This document shows, one piece after another, positions 35,070-44,848 of a stretch of 64,000 nt of DNA (position 1 is the first letter of the stretch; each line of letters starts with the position of its first letter). The translations under genes and the position numbers were made by a program. The notes beneath the pieces are model-generated. The model did no database searches. It saw nothing but the letters and a program-made list of their open reading frames with translations, and was not told the DNA's origin. This DNA is from Granulicella mallensis (GTDB lineage Bacteria; Acidobacteriota; Terriglobia; Terriglobales; Acidobacteriaceae): the NCBI RefSeq assembly GCF_014203225.1, contig NZ_JACHIO010000017.1, positions 62,001-126,000 on the forward strand, given 5' to 3'.

Positions 35070-38000
35070 TTAGAACGAGATGCGCGCAGCAAACTGCAAC
35101 TGACGCATGCTCGAGTTCCCTTCCAGCGTGGTGATCACACCGCCATTCGAACAATCAATACAGCGCGCGTTCGAGGCGTTGGGAATATCCAGCTCCGGAT
35201 GGTTGAAGACGTTGAAGGCCTGGAACTGGAACTGGCCTTTGACGCGCTGGGTGATCGGAATGTCCTTGATGAGCGACATATCGGCGTAATAGTCACTCGG
35301 TCCCGTCAGGGAGTTGCGACCGACATTGCCGAAGGTTCCAAACGCAGGGCGAGTGAACGGGCCGGAGGAAGCGCCATTGGTCGTAAGCGCAGCCACAGGC
35401 GTGAAGAACTGCCTGGAGTGCGTCACAGGATCGAGCGCACCTACCGAACGCACGAGGTTTGCAGCGTCGCCGCTGGGACGGCAATCGCTGGTAACACCCG
35501 GGCCTCCGAAGTTATTGTCGATGTCCTCATCCGCACCGCACTCCTGATAGGTCGGAGTGAAGGGGCGTCCGCTCTCCCATGTCGTCGTGCCGCTGAGAGT
35601 CCATCCGCCGATCGCGTAATCGGTCAGGCGATTGACATGGCTGGCGAACATACGGTCGCGGCCGAACGGCAACGCGTAGACACCGCTCGCCACGAAGACG
35701 TTGGTGCGGTTGGTATCCCCGCGGCCGTGGCTGATCTGCGGGTAGTTCGCAAAGGCCTCGTCGTTGGCATAGTTCATCGCCTTCGACCAGGTGTAGTTGG
35801 CGTTGAACTGCAGTCCGTTGCTGAAGCGCTTGTCGAGCTTGGTCTGCAGCGAATTGTAGTTGGAGTTCGCCGTCGGAGCAGCCGAGGTCAGGCCGTTCGA
35901 GCAGCAGATGGTCGGAGCTCCCTGGTAGATCCCAGTGAACTTATTGAAGTAGGGACGGCGTGCCGACGTATCACCCAACTGTGCGGGAGAGGTAGGCAGC
36001 GTCGGCGCATTGAAGTCGAAGCCGTAGGTCTCACCAGGGTAGATACGCTCCGCGTGGTTGCCGACGTAGGCGATCTCCATCGTGAAGTTGCTGGAAAACT
36101 GCTGCTGCACCGTCACGTTCCACTGGTCGACCTCGGGAAGCTGGATGCGGTCGCCACGGAACTGCGGGCTGTAGGTGTTGGAGAACGGAATGATGCCGTT
36201 GGCCGGAATCGTGGGTGCGGGTGGCTTCGCGGGCAGTGTCGTCAACGTCGAGATGTACTGCCCGGTCGAGCTGGTTGAGCCTTCGTCTTCGTTGTTCAGC
36301 ACCGGCAGGTTGTGCGTCAGGACGGAACCGAAGAGCGTGCCGAAGAAGCCTACGTCGTCATACACCTGGGCGATGCCGCCACGGATGACCGTGTTGGGAT
36401 GCACCTGGTAGGCGAAGCCGAAGCGGCCTGCAAAGTTGGTGTAATCCATACGCTGGCCGCCATTGGTGCCGTTACCGCCAAAGCCTGCTACGCGCACGCC
36501 GCCCGCATTGATATCCGCAAAACCGCCATTGCCGGGGCTGTTAACCGTCTCAGGGAAGATGACGTCCCAATGCACGCCGTAGTTCACCTGCAGTTTGCTG
36601 TTAGGCCGCCAGGAGTCCTGGGCATAGAAAGATCCACGCTTCTGGCGGTTCGCAGCGTCCTGCGAGTAGACGTCGAAGCGCTGGAACTGGGCAACCTGGC
36701 CGAAGAGCAGCGAACCGAGAGCGGTACCGCTGGAGGCTGTGGGATCGGAAGGACCAGCCGCCGTCGACGCTGCTGCGAAGCTCAGTACGCCGGCGCGATC
36801 ATTGTCGCTAGCATTACGCAGGTTCAAGGCGTAGCGAATGTCTCCGCCAAACTTGATCGTGTGGTTGCCTAGAATCTTCGTCCAGTTGTTGGCGAGCTGG
36901 AAGACCTGTTCGCTCTCCAGTAGGGGGCAGTTGCAACCTTGATTGCCGAAGTTGCTGATCGTGTCGGCCATCGTGATGTTGGGAAGACCGCTGCTGTCAG
37001 GCGCAGAATTGAGGTTCGGAATGCCCGCGTTGGCAGCCGGGGTCTGGCCTGCCGTCAGTTTGTTCTCCGAGACGTGATAGCTGAGGAAGCCGGCACGCAG
37101 ATCCGTCAACAGTGTGGGGTGGATCGCCCAATCCATGCCGAGAGCCGCGCTCTGGTTCTGGACCTCGGAGGTACCGGTCGTTCCGGAGATGCCGAAGCCG
37201 ACACCGCCGCCCGGACCGAAGGCCGCACTGCCGAAGAGGCCGAAGAGCGCGTAGTCATACCGGCCAAAGAGGTGGATCTTGCTGTTCAGTTGATGGTCCA
37301 GACGAATGTCGGCCTGATCGGCATTGTCGTTGCCGTTGCCGGAGGCAGCAAAGTTATTGGTGATCGACGTACCGTTAGTGTTCGGGGCCGGCAACAGCTT
37401 CAACAGGTTCGCACCCTGCGGAGAGATGACCGAGACCGGGATCGCATTGCTCGCAAACAGCTGCCCTGGTCCGCCCGAGCCTGTCGGGTGGAAATAGATA
37501 GGCTGTGAGCCGAGGTACTGGCTCAGATCACAGGTGGCACCGGCGGTCTGCAGGACGCAGGAGTTACGGGCCGTCAGGGTCGGCACGGTGAGCAGCTGGC
37601 TGGCGCCGAGACGCTGCCGCGTGCCCTGATAGTCGAGGAAGAAGAAGGTGCGGTCCTTGACGATGGGGCCGCTGAGCGAGCCGCCGAACTGACCATAAAC
37701 CTGGCCCGGAATGAGCTGGCCGGTCACCGGGTCAGGCTCCGATTGCGTGAAGGGGTTGCGAGCCAACTGCGCTCCGCTGTGGCGATAGAAGAAGGCGTCG
37801 CCGTGGAGATCGTTGCCGCCGGACTTGGTCTGCGCGCTGACGATACCACCCACAGCGCCGCCGAACTCGGCATCGTAGTCGGCAGAGGTAACCTTCAACT
37901 CACCGACCGAATCCAGCGTCGGGTTGATCACGATGATGCCGTCGACCGGCTCACGATTGTCGGTGCCGTCGAGCAGCCATCCCTGGACGCCGTAGCTAGA

Positions 38001-38573
38001 GCCGTTCGTCGTCACCGAGGTAGTTCCCTGCGGGTTCTCCGGGCCACTGATATTAAAGGTGGAGTGCTGCACGCCCGGCGTAAGCAGGGTGAACTGCGTG
38101 AAGTTGCGGTCCAGGTTGGGCAGGTTCTGCACGGCGTGCTCGTCGATTACCTGCGAGACATCGGCGCGGTCCGTCTTCAGGGCGGGGGTATCGGAGGCCG
38201 AAACGGTAACCGTCTGGTCAGCCCCGGCGATTCCCAGTTGCACATCGACCAACTGCGAGACGTCAGCGTGGACCACTACGTCCTTCGACTCCGTTGATTG
38301 AAACGTCGGTGCGCTGATCTTGACGTCGTAGTTGTCAGGGACGAGATGGCCGACGTTCCAGCCTCCGCTCTCGTTGGTCTGGGTGGTTTGCACCGTTCCC
38401 TTTTGTTCGTCCGTGACCGTAACGGTGGCACCCTTGATGACTGCACCTGAGGTGTCTTTCACCGTTCCGTAAAGCGAGCCATAGACGGCCTGGCCGTAGG
38501 CACTGCTTCCCGCCAGCAACATACATGCAACGAGAAACAGCCCTGTGCGAGCTGGTTTCTTTTGATTCGGCAT
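35070..38573 (-). CDS. Oar-like TonB-dependent receptor, second copy
   Basis: ATG 38573 is chosen since AGGAG lies nine bases upstream; the protein has 1167 aa. A signal peptide (TGLFLVACMLLAGSSAYGQA) is followed by a carboxypeptidase regulatory-like domain (YGSLYGTVKDTSGAVIKGATVTVTDE). A plug with QVIDEHAVQNLPNLDRNFTQF and a long barrel ending LQFAARISF follow. It is the same architecture as the receptor at 2788-6168, but the two differ through most of the barrel. Uptake or surface binding of large glycans is inferred. It is divergent from the membrane-anchored regulator at 38800, a frequent pairing with Oar genes. Confidence 0.9.
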   Translation of the reverse strand: MPNQKKPARTGLFLVACMLLAGSSAYGQAVYGSLYGTVKDTSGAVIKGATVTVTDEQKGTVQTTQTNESGGWNVGHLVPDNYDVKISAPTFQSTESKDVVVHADVSQLVDVQLGIAGADQTVTVSASDTPALKTDRADVSQVIDEHAVQNLPNLDRNFTQFTLLTPGVQHSTFNISGPENPQGTTSVTTNGSSYGVQGWLLDGTDNREPVDGIIVINPTLDSVGELKVTSADYDAEFGGAVGGIVSAQTKSGGNDLHGDAFFYRHSGAQLARNPFTQSEPDPVTGQLIPGQVYGQFGGSLSGPIVKDRTFFFLDYQGTRQRLGASQLLTVPTLTARNSCVLQTAGATCDLSQYLGSQPIYFHPTGSGGPGQLFASNAIPVSVISPQGANLLKLLPAPNTNGTSITNNFAASGNGNDNADQADIRLDHQLNSKIHLFGRYDYALFGLFGSAAFGPGGGVGFGISGTTGTSEVQNQSAALGMDWAIHPTLLTDLRAGFLSYHVSENKLTAGQTPAANAGIPNLNSAPDSSGLPNITMADTISNFGNQGCNCPLLESEQVFQLANNWTKILGNHTIKFGGDIRYALNLRNASDNDRAGVLSFAAASTAAGPSDPTASSGTALGSLLFGQVAQFQRFDVYSQDAANRQKRGSFYAQDSWRPNSKLQVNYGVHWDVIFPETVNSPGNGGFADINAGGVRVAGFGGNGTNGGQRMDYTNFAGRFGFAYQVHPNTVIRGGIAQVYDDVGFFGTLFGSVLTHNLPVLNNEDEGSTSSTGQYISTLTTLPAKPPAPTIPANGIIPFSNTYSPQFRGDRIQLPEVDQWNVTVQQQFSSNFTMEIAYVGNHAERIYPGETYGFDFNAPTLPTSPAQLGDTSARRPYFNKFTGIYQGAPTICCSNGLTSAAPTANSNYNSLQTKLDKRFSNGLQFNANYTWSKAMNYANDEAFANYPQISHGRGDTNRTNVFVASGVYALPFGRDRMFASHVNRLTDYAIGGWTLSGTTTWESGRPFTPTYQECGADEDIDNNFGGPGVTSDCRPSGDAANLVRSVGALDPVTHSRQFFTPVAALTTNGASSGPFTRPAFGTFGNVGRNSLTGPSDYYADMSLIKDIPITQRVKGQFQFQAFNVFNHPELDIPNASNARCIDCSNGGVITTLEGNSSMRQLQFAARISF

Positions 38574-38799
38574 CCTGGTTCTCCTAAAGCCGTCGGGGAG
38601 ACTCGCCAAATGCTCATCCTTAGAAGGGACGTTCCAATTGGCTAAAGACCTAACGACAGTAGTTGTAGGATTGCTTCCCCTAATTAGTCGTTGCTACAGA
38701 CCACCCCGAAAACGACGTTCGGCATCGTATTCACGGTGTGTGGTTACTATTTGACGGGTAAAATCAGATGGAACCAACCGTTGTATTCTTGCGGGGCCT

Positions 38800-40062
38800 A
38801 TGGCTGTAAGCAACTCATTAGACGAAAGATATTCCGAAAGACCCGAGTGGGCACTGGCTCAACGGATTGTTGCAAGCCCCGAACTCAAATCCTCTCGCAA
38901 GCTGTGTCGATTTTTCCTCTACGTAGTCGATTGCTCCCTGCGTGGAACACCGGAAGAAGCCACAGAGCAGCAGATCGGCATCCATGTCTTCGATCGCCCT
39001 CCTGGCTATAACTCCAGCGACGACAGCATCGTCCGGTCACAAGCGCGCCTACTAAGAATCAAGCTGACTGCTTACTTCGCGAGAGTGGGAGATCAAGAAG
39101 ACCTTACCCTCGAAATTCCGAGGGGTCACTACCTGCCCGTCTTCCGTTCAGCCGCGGCTGTGCCGGAGCCCCAGCCGCTTGAAGAGGAGAGACAGCCGGA
39201 GGAGTCCCTATCCTCCGACTTCAGGAGCCTCAACGAAGTAGCCGCGCCAATCGTCTCTCCTCCGCGATCTCGCAACTGGCCGCTGACCTGGACGGCGATA
39301 GCCTGCGCCTGCATGGCCCTGGGTATCCTCATGGGATTCGCCTGGGCACGCAACCCGCATCTGGAACACAACTCCAGCACCAATCTTTTTTGGAAGCCTT
39401 TCCTGCAGGGAGCGCCGCCCCTGGTCATCTACAGCAATCCCCTCTTCACGGGTACGCCCTATACCGGCATGCGACTGGTGACCTCCGGCGTGCAGAGATC
39501 GCTGAACGATGTCGACGATGACACCTACACGGGAACAGGTGAGGCCTCGGCGATTCGCGACCTGACGCATGTCTTCGATGCCCACCATGCGGAGTTCATT
39601 CTGAAGCGCAGCCGCCTGGTCACGTGGGACGAGGCGAAGTCTCACAACCTTATCTTTATCGGGGCCGCGAGCCAGAACAGTGCGTTACAGGATCTGAAGA
39701 CGAACCTCGACTTTGCCATCGACCTCGATAGCGATCACCAGGGGTTCATCGCCAATCGCCATCCGCTGCAGGGCGAGCCCGCAAGCTTCAAGCCTTCGTC
39801 TGCGAATGAGGAGTATGCCATCATCGCCTCCGTTCCCGGACTCGAACCCGGAACGCGGATCGCCATCTTCACAGGGCTGACGACCAACGGCACGCAGGCT
39901 GCCGTAGAGTTCGTCTGCAATCCGGGCAACGCCCAGCAGTTGGCGAAGATCGTCCAGAGACCGGGCGATGCCCTGGTTCCCTTTGAGGCTGTTCTGCATA
40001 TCAAGATGAGTGGCGGCGTGCCGCTGCAGGCAGATGTGGTGGCGATTCATCCCCACGGCTGA
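38800..40062 (+). CDS. Membrane-anchored regulator-like protein (acidobacterial N-terminal module, TM segment, extracytoplasmic domain)
   Basis: The 420-aa protein begins with a module (about 17-116) that I recognise from many acidobacterial regulators and TPR proteins: RIVASPELKSSRKLCRFFLYVV, IGIHVFDRPPGYNSSDDSIVRSQARLLRIKL, IPRGHYLPVFR. A Pro/Glu-rich linker and one membrane helix (160-182, WPLTWTAIACACMALGILMGFAW) follow. The last 235 residues face the periplasm and have no family I can name. The design suggests signal transfer across the membrane. It lies back to back with the Oar receptor, with a 226-base shared promoter region. GCGGGG lies before the ATG. Confidence 0.75.
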   Translation: MAVSNSLDERYSERPEWALAQRIVASPELKSSRKLCRFFLYVVDCSLRGTPEEATEQQIGIHVFDRPPGYNSSDDSIVRSQARLLRIKLTAYFARVGDQEDLTLEIPRGHYLPVFRSAAAVPEPQPLEEERQPEESLSSDFRSLNEVAAPIVSPPRSRNWPLTWTAIACACMALGILMGFAWARNPHLEHNSSTNLFWKPFLQGAPPLVIYSNPLFTGTPYTGMRLVTSGVQRSLNDVDDDTYTGTGEASAIRDLTHVFDAHHAEFILKRSRLVTWDEAKSHNLIFIGAASQNSALQDLKTNLDFAIDLDSDHQGFIANRHPLQGEPASFKPSSANEEYAIIASVPGLEPGTRIAIFTGLTTNGTQAAVEFVCNPGNAQQLAKIVQRPGDALVPFEAVLHIKMSGGVPLQADVVAIHPHG

Positions 40063-40083
40063 TTGCCCCTGTGAACTTGTTTT

Positions 40084-40318
40084 TGCTTTTCTGGTTGTCA
40101 TTCCGAGCGCAGCAAGCGAACCTGCTTCCTCCCGTTTAGCTCGTTCTGGTACAGCTAACCCTCTTGCCTTTACTCACTATGCGTGTAATCCAAACGAAGA
40201 ACGGGAGACAGCAGGTTCGCTCGCTACGCTCGGAATGACAACCAGAAAAACAACAGCAAAAGCAACGGCAACAACAGAAGCAGATTCCCTGCGGGAATGA
40301 CAACCAGAAAAGCAAAAA
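40084..40318. repeat. Long inverted repeat, family B copy 3
   Basis: GCTTTTCTGGTTGTCATTCC (about 40085) and GGAATGACAACCAGAAAAAC (about 40232) are the arms. The tail to 40318 repeats CAGATTCCCTGCGGGAATGA. It separates the convergent ends of the regulator and the pyruvate oxidase genes. Confidence 0.8.
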
Positions 40319-40332
40319 CTCCCCACAACTCC

Positions 40333-42057
40333 TCAGCGAATGAGATTGGTCTTGGCGAGATCGATTACCTCGTCCCCACGTCCGCTAAAGACCGCACGCA
40401 CCATGTAGAGGCTGAAGCCAAGAGCCTGCTCGGCCGTGATCGATGGAGGCATGGAGAGTTCCTGCCGGTTCACGATCACCTCGATCAGGGCGGGTCCATC
40501 GTGCTCGAAGGCACGTGAAACAGCAGAGCGCAGATCCTCTGGCTTTTCGACGCGCACACCGAAGATTCCGGCGGACTCCGCTAACTGTGCGAAGTTCGGA
40601 TTGACGAGGTCTGTGCCATAGTCGACCAGCCCCGCGGCCTTCATCTCCAACTCGACAAAGCCTAGGCTGCTGTTATTGAAGACCACGATCTTTACCGGAG
40701 CCTTGAGCTGGCGGAGCGTCAACACCTCGCCCAGCAGCATCGCCAGACCGCCGTCGCCGGAGAGGCTGATCACCTGCCTGCCTGGATGAGAGGCCTGCAC
40801 TCCAATGGCTTGCGGCAAAGCGTTCGCCATGGATCCATGAATGAAAGAGCCCAGCAGACGGCGCCTGCCGTTCATGTGGAGATAACGCGCCGCCCAGATG
40901 GTCGGCGTTCCGACATCGCAGGTGAAGACAGCATCGTCCGCCGCCAGCTCATCGACAACTTTGGCGACGAACTGGGGATGTATCGGGGTACGGCCCGGCT
41001 CGCCTGTCGCCAGGTCGTCGAGCCCCTTGCGAGTCTGCTTGTAGTGGTCGAGACAGATGTCGAGATAGGAGCGGTCTTTCTTCTCCTGCAAGAGAGGAGT
41101 CAGCGCGTCCAGCGTATCCTTCACATTACCAATCAGGCCAAGATCGACCGGCGTACGGCGCCCAATCTGCTCGCCGCGCAGGTCGACCTGAAGGATCTTC
41201 GCCTTCTTCGGATAGAACTGCGGATACGGAAAGTCTGTGCCAAGCATCAGCAGCGCGTCGCAGTTCATCATCGCGTGATAGCCGGAGGAGAAGCCGAGCA
41301 GGCCGGTCATTCCCACATCGTAGGGATTGTCGTACTCGATGAACTCCTTGCCGCGCAGGGCATGCACGATGGGAGCCTTGAGCCTGGCCGCCAGAGCTAC
41401 CAGCTCGCCATGCGCGCCCTCGCAGCCGGCGCCGCCGAGAATCGTCACCTTCTGCGCTCCGTTGAGAAGGTCCGCCGCCTGGTGGAGTTCGTTGTCGGAG
41501 GGGCGAATGAGCGGAGCGGAGTCGTGAATGCCAAGAGCCAGCGTTGCGGCAGAACACTCGCGCGCCAGGACGTCTCCGGGGATCACAACAACGGCCACTC
41601 CTCGCTTGGCGATGGCCGTGCGCATCGCGATCCCCAGGACGCGCGGCATCTGGTCGGCCTGCGATACCATCTCGCAGTAGTAGCTGCAATCCTTGAACAG
41701 ATGTTCGGGGTGTGTCTCCTGGAAGTAGCCGCTGCCGATCTCCTGGCTCGGCACCTGGGCCGCAATCGCCAGTACGGGGACGCGGCTACGGTGGCAGTCG
41801 TAGAGCCCGTTGATGAGGTGCATGTTGCCGGGGCCGCAGCTTCCGGCACAGACAGCGAGCTTCCCGGTAACGTGGGCTTCCGCGCCGGCCGCGAAGGCCC
41901 CGGCCTCTTCATTCCGCACATGAAGCCATTCGATCGCCTTGTTCTGCCGGATGGTATTCGTGAGCCCATTCAAGGAATCGCCCACCACGCCGTAGACACG
42001 AGTTACGCCCGCTTGTACCAACGTATCTACAAAGACTTCCGCCACTTTCCTTGCCAT
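40333..42057 (-). CDS. poxB: Pyruvate oxidase / pyruvate:quinone oxidoreductase (PoxB type, ThDP enzyme)
   Basis: The 574-aa ThDP enzyme aligns along its whole N-terminus with E. coli PoxB: GVVGDSLNGL, the catalytic Glu in VRNEEAGAFAAGAEA, AVCAGSCGPGNMHLINGLYDCHR, and GSGYFQETHPEHLF. The ThDP-binding GDGG...NN motif lies at about 428-456. PoxB decarboxylates pyruvate to acetate and CO2 and passes electrons to quinone at the membrane. The C-terminal membrane-binding peptide of E. coli PoxB is not obviously conserved (it ends DEVIDLAKTNLIR), so the electron acceptor is less certain. AAGGGG precedes the ATG. Confidence 0.88.
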   Translation of the reverse strand: MARKVAEVFVDTLVQAGVTRVYGVVGDSLNGLTNTIRQNKAIEWLHVRNEEAGAFAAGAEAHVTGKLAVCAGSCGPGNMHLINGLYDCHRSRVPVLAIAAQVPSQEIGSGYFQETHPEHLFKDCSYYCEMVSQADQMPRVLGIAMRTAIAKRGVAVVVIPGDVLARECSAATLALGIHDSAPLIRPSDNELHQAADLLNGAQKVTILGGAGCEGAHGELVALAARLKAPIVHALRGKEFIEYDNPYDVGMTGLLGFSSGYHAMMNCDALLMLGTDFPYPQFYPKKAKILQVDLRGEQIGRRTPVDLGLIGNVKDTLDALTPLLQEKKDRSYLDICLDHYKQTRKGLDDLATGEPGRTPIHPQFVAKVVDELAADDAVFTCDVGTPTIWAARYLHMNGRRRLLGSFIHGSMANALPQAIGVQASHPGRQVISLSGDGGLAMLLGEVLTLRQLKAPVKIVVFNNSSLGFVELEMKAAGLVDYGTDLVNPNFAQLAESAGIFGVRVEKPEDLRSAVSRAFEHDGPALIEVIVNRQELSMPPSITAEQALGFSLYMVRAVFSGRGDEVIDLAKTNLIR

Positions 42058-42157
42058 CTGAATATCCCCTTGTCGTTTCGCTCTCCGATTGTGATTCTGG
42101 CCGGATATGCGGTTCGATGCTGCAAAAATTCGTGCCGATGGCCAGCCTGGTTTGCCT

Positions 42158-42310
42158 CAGGCAAAGAAAGCAATTCAGTCGTTACGGCTACGCCTGCACT
42201 CCAGCCTTCGGCAGAGCGGTGTAAGTCTTCGGTTCGCCGTTTTGCGGCACGGTTGAAACCGTGCCCTTCCGATTCGTGCCACAGCAACATGTTTGCACGC
42301 TACGAAACGT
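42158..42310. repeat. Family D right half, copy 2
   Basis: From GCAAAGAAAGCAATTCAGTC through GCGGCACGGTTGAAACCGTG this equals the right half of the element at 9703-10051. The left half is missing. A 17-base unit (GTTTGCACGCTACGAAA) is then duplicated in tandem at 42291-42325. Confidence 0.75.
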
Positions 42311-42410
42311 TTGCACGCTACGAAAGAAAATCGATGGCATATCCTTGGCAGTTTTCCTCCGGTGAGCCTGCACTTATAAATCCTGAGGCACTAAAATACA
42401 AAGCCACATT

Positions 42411-42441
42411 ACGAAGTAAAACGAAATATAAAGATATTTCG
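42411..42441 (+). promoter_or_regulatory. Candidate DeoR operator upstream of the sugar porter
   Basis: ACGAAGTAAA and ACGAAATATA are tandem 10-base units (42411-42430), and an inverted half follows (AGATATTTCG, to 42441), giving the palindrome CGAAATAT-AAAG-ATATTTCG. The first 20 bases match the site at 45954-45973 at 19 of 20 positions. It lies about 180 bases upstream of the porter start; nothing else recognisable lies in 42326-42623. Confidence 0.65.
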
Positions 42442-42623
42442 ATTCACCTTCAAGCAGATGCCCCGCAGGCCCTTGGGCGTCTCTTGGCCCTTTGCCAGGC
42501 CTGTTGCAGAAAGAAATTGGCAAAATACCTGCCAAAGCAGGCCGGAGAGCAGGAAGTACGAGGAACCGAAACGATATGATATTTCGACGGCCCCGTGCTT
42601 GAATCTGTTGGAGGTAGTGTTCC

Positions 42624-44477
42624 ATGCCCTATGTAGCTCCCGCATCCACGTTCCACGCTCCCGATAGCAACGCCACCCCTGGCAACGACACCTACAACCG
42701 CTTACTGTTGGTCGTCGCAGGCCTGGGTGGACTGCTGTATGGAGTCGATGTCGGCATTATTGCCGGGGCTCTACCCTATCTCCAGGCTACCTCTCACCTG
42801 AACCCCAGTCAGCTTTCCATTATTGTCGCGGCCGTACTCCTGGGAACCGTGATCTCAACCATGTTTGCAGGCCTGCTTGCCGACTGGATGGGACGCAAGC
42901 CGCTCATGATCCTGAGCGGGGTCACCTTTGTGGTCAGCATTCCGATGATTGCGCTCTCGCATGGATACGGGCCGTTGTTCTTCGGACGGCTTCTGCAGGG
43001 CGTCAGCGGAGGATTCATCGGCATCGTCATTCCGCTCTATCTGGCAGAGTGTCTTACCGCCTCGAAGCGTGGCAAAGGAACCGGAGCCTTTCAGTGGCTC
43101 CTCACCTTCGGCTTCGTTCTGGCAGCCCTGATCAGCACCTACTACAGCTATCGCGTAGCTGCCGTGGCCAACGCCGCCGTAGCCAACACGGCAGTGGCCG
43201 AGGCGGCCAAAGCGGCGGCTGTTCTTGCATTCAAGAACCAGGCGTGGCGTCGTATCTTCTGGACCTGTCTGCCTCCGGGCATCCTCTTTGTGATTGGCAG
43301 CTTCTTCGTTGGCGAGTCCCCGCGCTGGCTCTTCAAACGCGGCAAGAAAGACCGTGCGCTCGCATCGCTGCTTCGTTCGCGCAGCCCTGAACAAGCAAAG
43401 ATTGAACTGCAAGAGATGGAACAGGCTGCGCTTGCCGTCAAGGTACAGCCTTCCACCGGGAAAGAGATCAAGGACTCCCTTCTGCGCAGGAAATACCTGG
43501 TTCCCTTTGTTCTGACCTGCGTCATTCTTTTCTGCAACACGGCAACGGGAATCAATTCGATCATTGGATATAACGCCAGCATCCTGCTGCAGAGCGGTTT
43601 GTCCGACGTTCGCGCGCATTGGGGCTACGTCCTCTTCACCATCGTCAACTTCCTGATGACGATGGTCGGGATGACTCTGGTAGATCGCAAAGGGCGCAAG
43701 TTTCTTTTCATCCTCGGCACCTCCGGAATTATCGTCTCTCTGATCTGTGTCGGAGTGCTGTTCCTAAAGACGGAAAAGCTGAACGTGGATTGCCGCGATA
43801 CGGTTCAAGCCATGGTGGCTCCGAACCAGACCCTGACACTTCCGTTCAACGTGGCCGAAGCGAAAAAGCTTCTCTCTGCCAGCGGTTACCACGGCGACGG
43901 TGTTCAGAGCGAGCAAGCCTCAATGTCGGTGATCTACTCTTATGGCGATTTCACGGCAACCACAGAGTTCGTGCGCTCCGACGATACAGCTGCAGCGCCC
44001 ATTCAAATCACGCGTGAAAGCACCTTGCCCGATAACAAAGTGGAAGCCTTTTTCCAAAACCCCTTCGCCGATCTCGATACCGCTCGCACTGCGCCCTTGA
44101 AGATCAGCCGTGCCAATATCGGCAGCGTGCCCAATGCGGCACACGGCTGGTTAGTGGCCCTCTGTCTTTACGCCTTCATCGCCTTTTATGCGGTCGGTCC
44201 CGGCGTCTGCGTCTGGCTTGCACTATCGGAGTTAATGCCGACGCGCATTCGCTCCAATGGCATGAGCTTTGCCCTCGTGATCAACCAGATGGTTTCAACC
44301 ACGCTTGCAGGAATCTTCCTTCCTGTCGTCGGCAAGTACGGCTACTCCTCGATGTTCTTCCTGTTCACCGGATTTACGGTGGTCTATTTGCTGACCGTAA
44401 CCTTCTTCCTTCCGGAGACCAAAGGCAAGACGCTGGAAGAGATCGAGGCTTACTTCGAAGCGCCACGAAAAGCGTAA
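42624..44477 (+). CDS. Sugar-porter MFS transporter with large insertion
   Basis: The 617-aa protein has the sugar porter motifs: GVDVGIIAGALPYLQ, DWMGRKPLMIL, RLLQGVSGGFIGIVIPLYLAE, GESPRWLFKRGKK, DRKGRKFLFILG and PETKGKTLEEIE. Typical members have about 450-500 residues. Two additions explain the excess: an Ala/Val-rich stretch before the central loop (AAVANAAVANTAVAEAAKAAAV), and about 120 residues at roughly 383-504 between late membrane helices (NVDCRDTVQAM...NIGSVPNAAHGW) with no family I recognise. By topology this second insertion should be outside the cytoplasm. GGAGGTAG before the ATG is strong. It probably takes up a hexose by proton symport. Confidence 0.88.
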   Translation: MPYVAPASTFHAPDSNATPGNDTYNRLLLVVAGLGGLLYGVDVGIIAGALPYLQATSHLNPSQLSIIVAAVLLGTVISTMFAGLLADWMGRKPLMILSGVTFVVSIPMIALSHGYGPLFFGRLLQGVSGGFIGIVIPLYLAECLTASKRGKGTGAFQWLLTFGFVLAALISTYYSYRVAAVANAAVANTAVAEAAKAAAVLAFKNQAWRRIFWTCLPPGILFVIGSFFVGESPRWLFKRGKKDRALASLLRSRSPEQAKIELQEMEQAALAVKVQPSTGKEIKDSLLRRKYLVPFVLTCVILFCNTATGINSIIGYNASILLQSGLSDVRAHWGYVLFTIVNFLMTMVGMTLVDRKGRKFLFILGTSGIIVSLICVGVLFLKTEKLNVDCRDTVQAMVAPNQTLTLPFNVAEAKKLLSASGYHGDGVQSEQASMSVIYSYGDFTATTEFVRSDDTAAAPIQITRESTLPDNKVEAFFQNPFADLDTARTAPLKISRANIGSVPNAAHGWLVALCLYAFIAFYAVGPGVCVWLALSELMPTRIRSNGMSFALVINQMVSTTLAGIFLPVVGKYGYSSMFFLFTGFTVVYLLTVTFFLPETKGKTLEEIEAYFEAPRKA

Positions 44478-44586
44478 GAGGTATGGCCCGTGCCTCACAG
44501 GTTGAGGTACGGGCTATGTAGATTCTTAGGTCGGTTATTTATTGTCGACTGAGTTTATTTACCGTCGAAGACAGGGACGTTCCCCA

Positions 44587-44823
44587 CAGCGCGAAGCGCA
44601 ACCCGTGACGCTTTAGCGTTGCGGGGCGGAGGGAGCCGTAGCCTTTAGGCTACGGAATAAGGGGCAGGCGAGAATCGGGCTTTAGCCCCGGGCCTTTTGT
44701 CAGCAGCCGAAAGAAGGCCCGGGCCTAAAGGCCGCATCTTGGCTAGGCCTAAATTCCGTAGCCTAAAGGCTACGGCTCCCTCCGACTCCCCGATGCTGAA
44801 GCATCGGGGAACGCGCTTCGCGC
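44587..44823. repeat. Long inverted repeat, family C copy 2
   Basis: This is a second copy of 18221-18475 with the same outer arms (GCGCGAAGCGCA/CGCGCTTCGCGC) and inner TAGCCTTTAGGCTACGGAAT and CCCCGGGCCTT segments. It lies between the convergent ends of the porter and the DeoR gene and covers most of 44478-44848. Confidence 0.8.
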
Positions 44824-44848
44824 AATGGGATGTCCAGCCCATAGCAAG

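Noticed and set aside
40786-42579. 597-codon plus-strand frame
   Set aside because: It is antisense to poxB and then runs through a repeat element; it has no domain.
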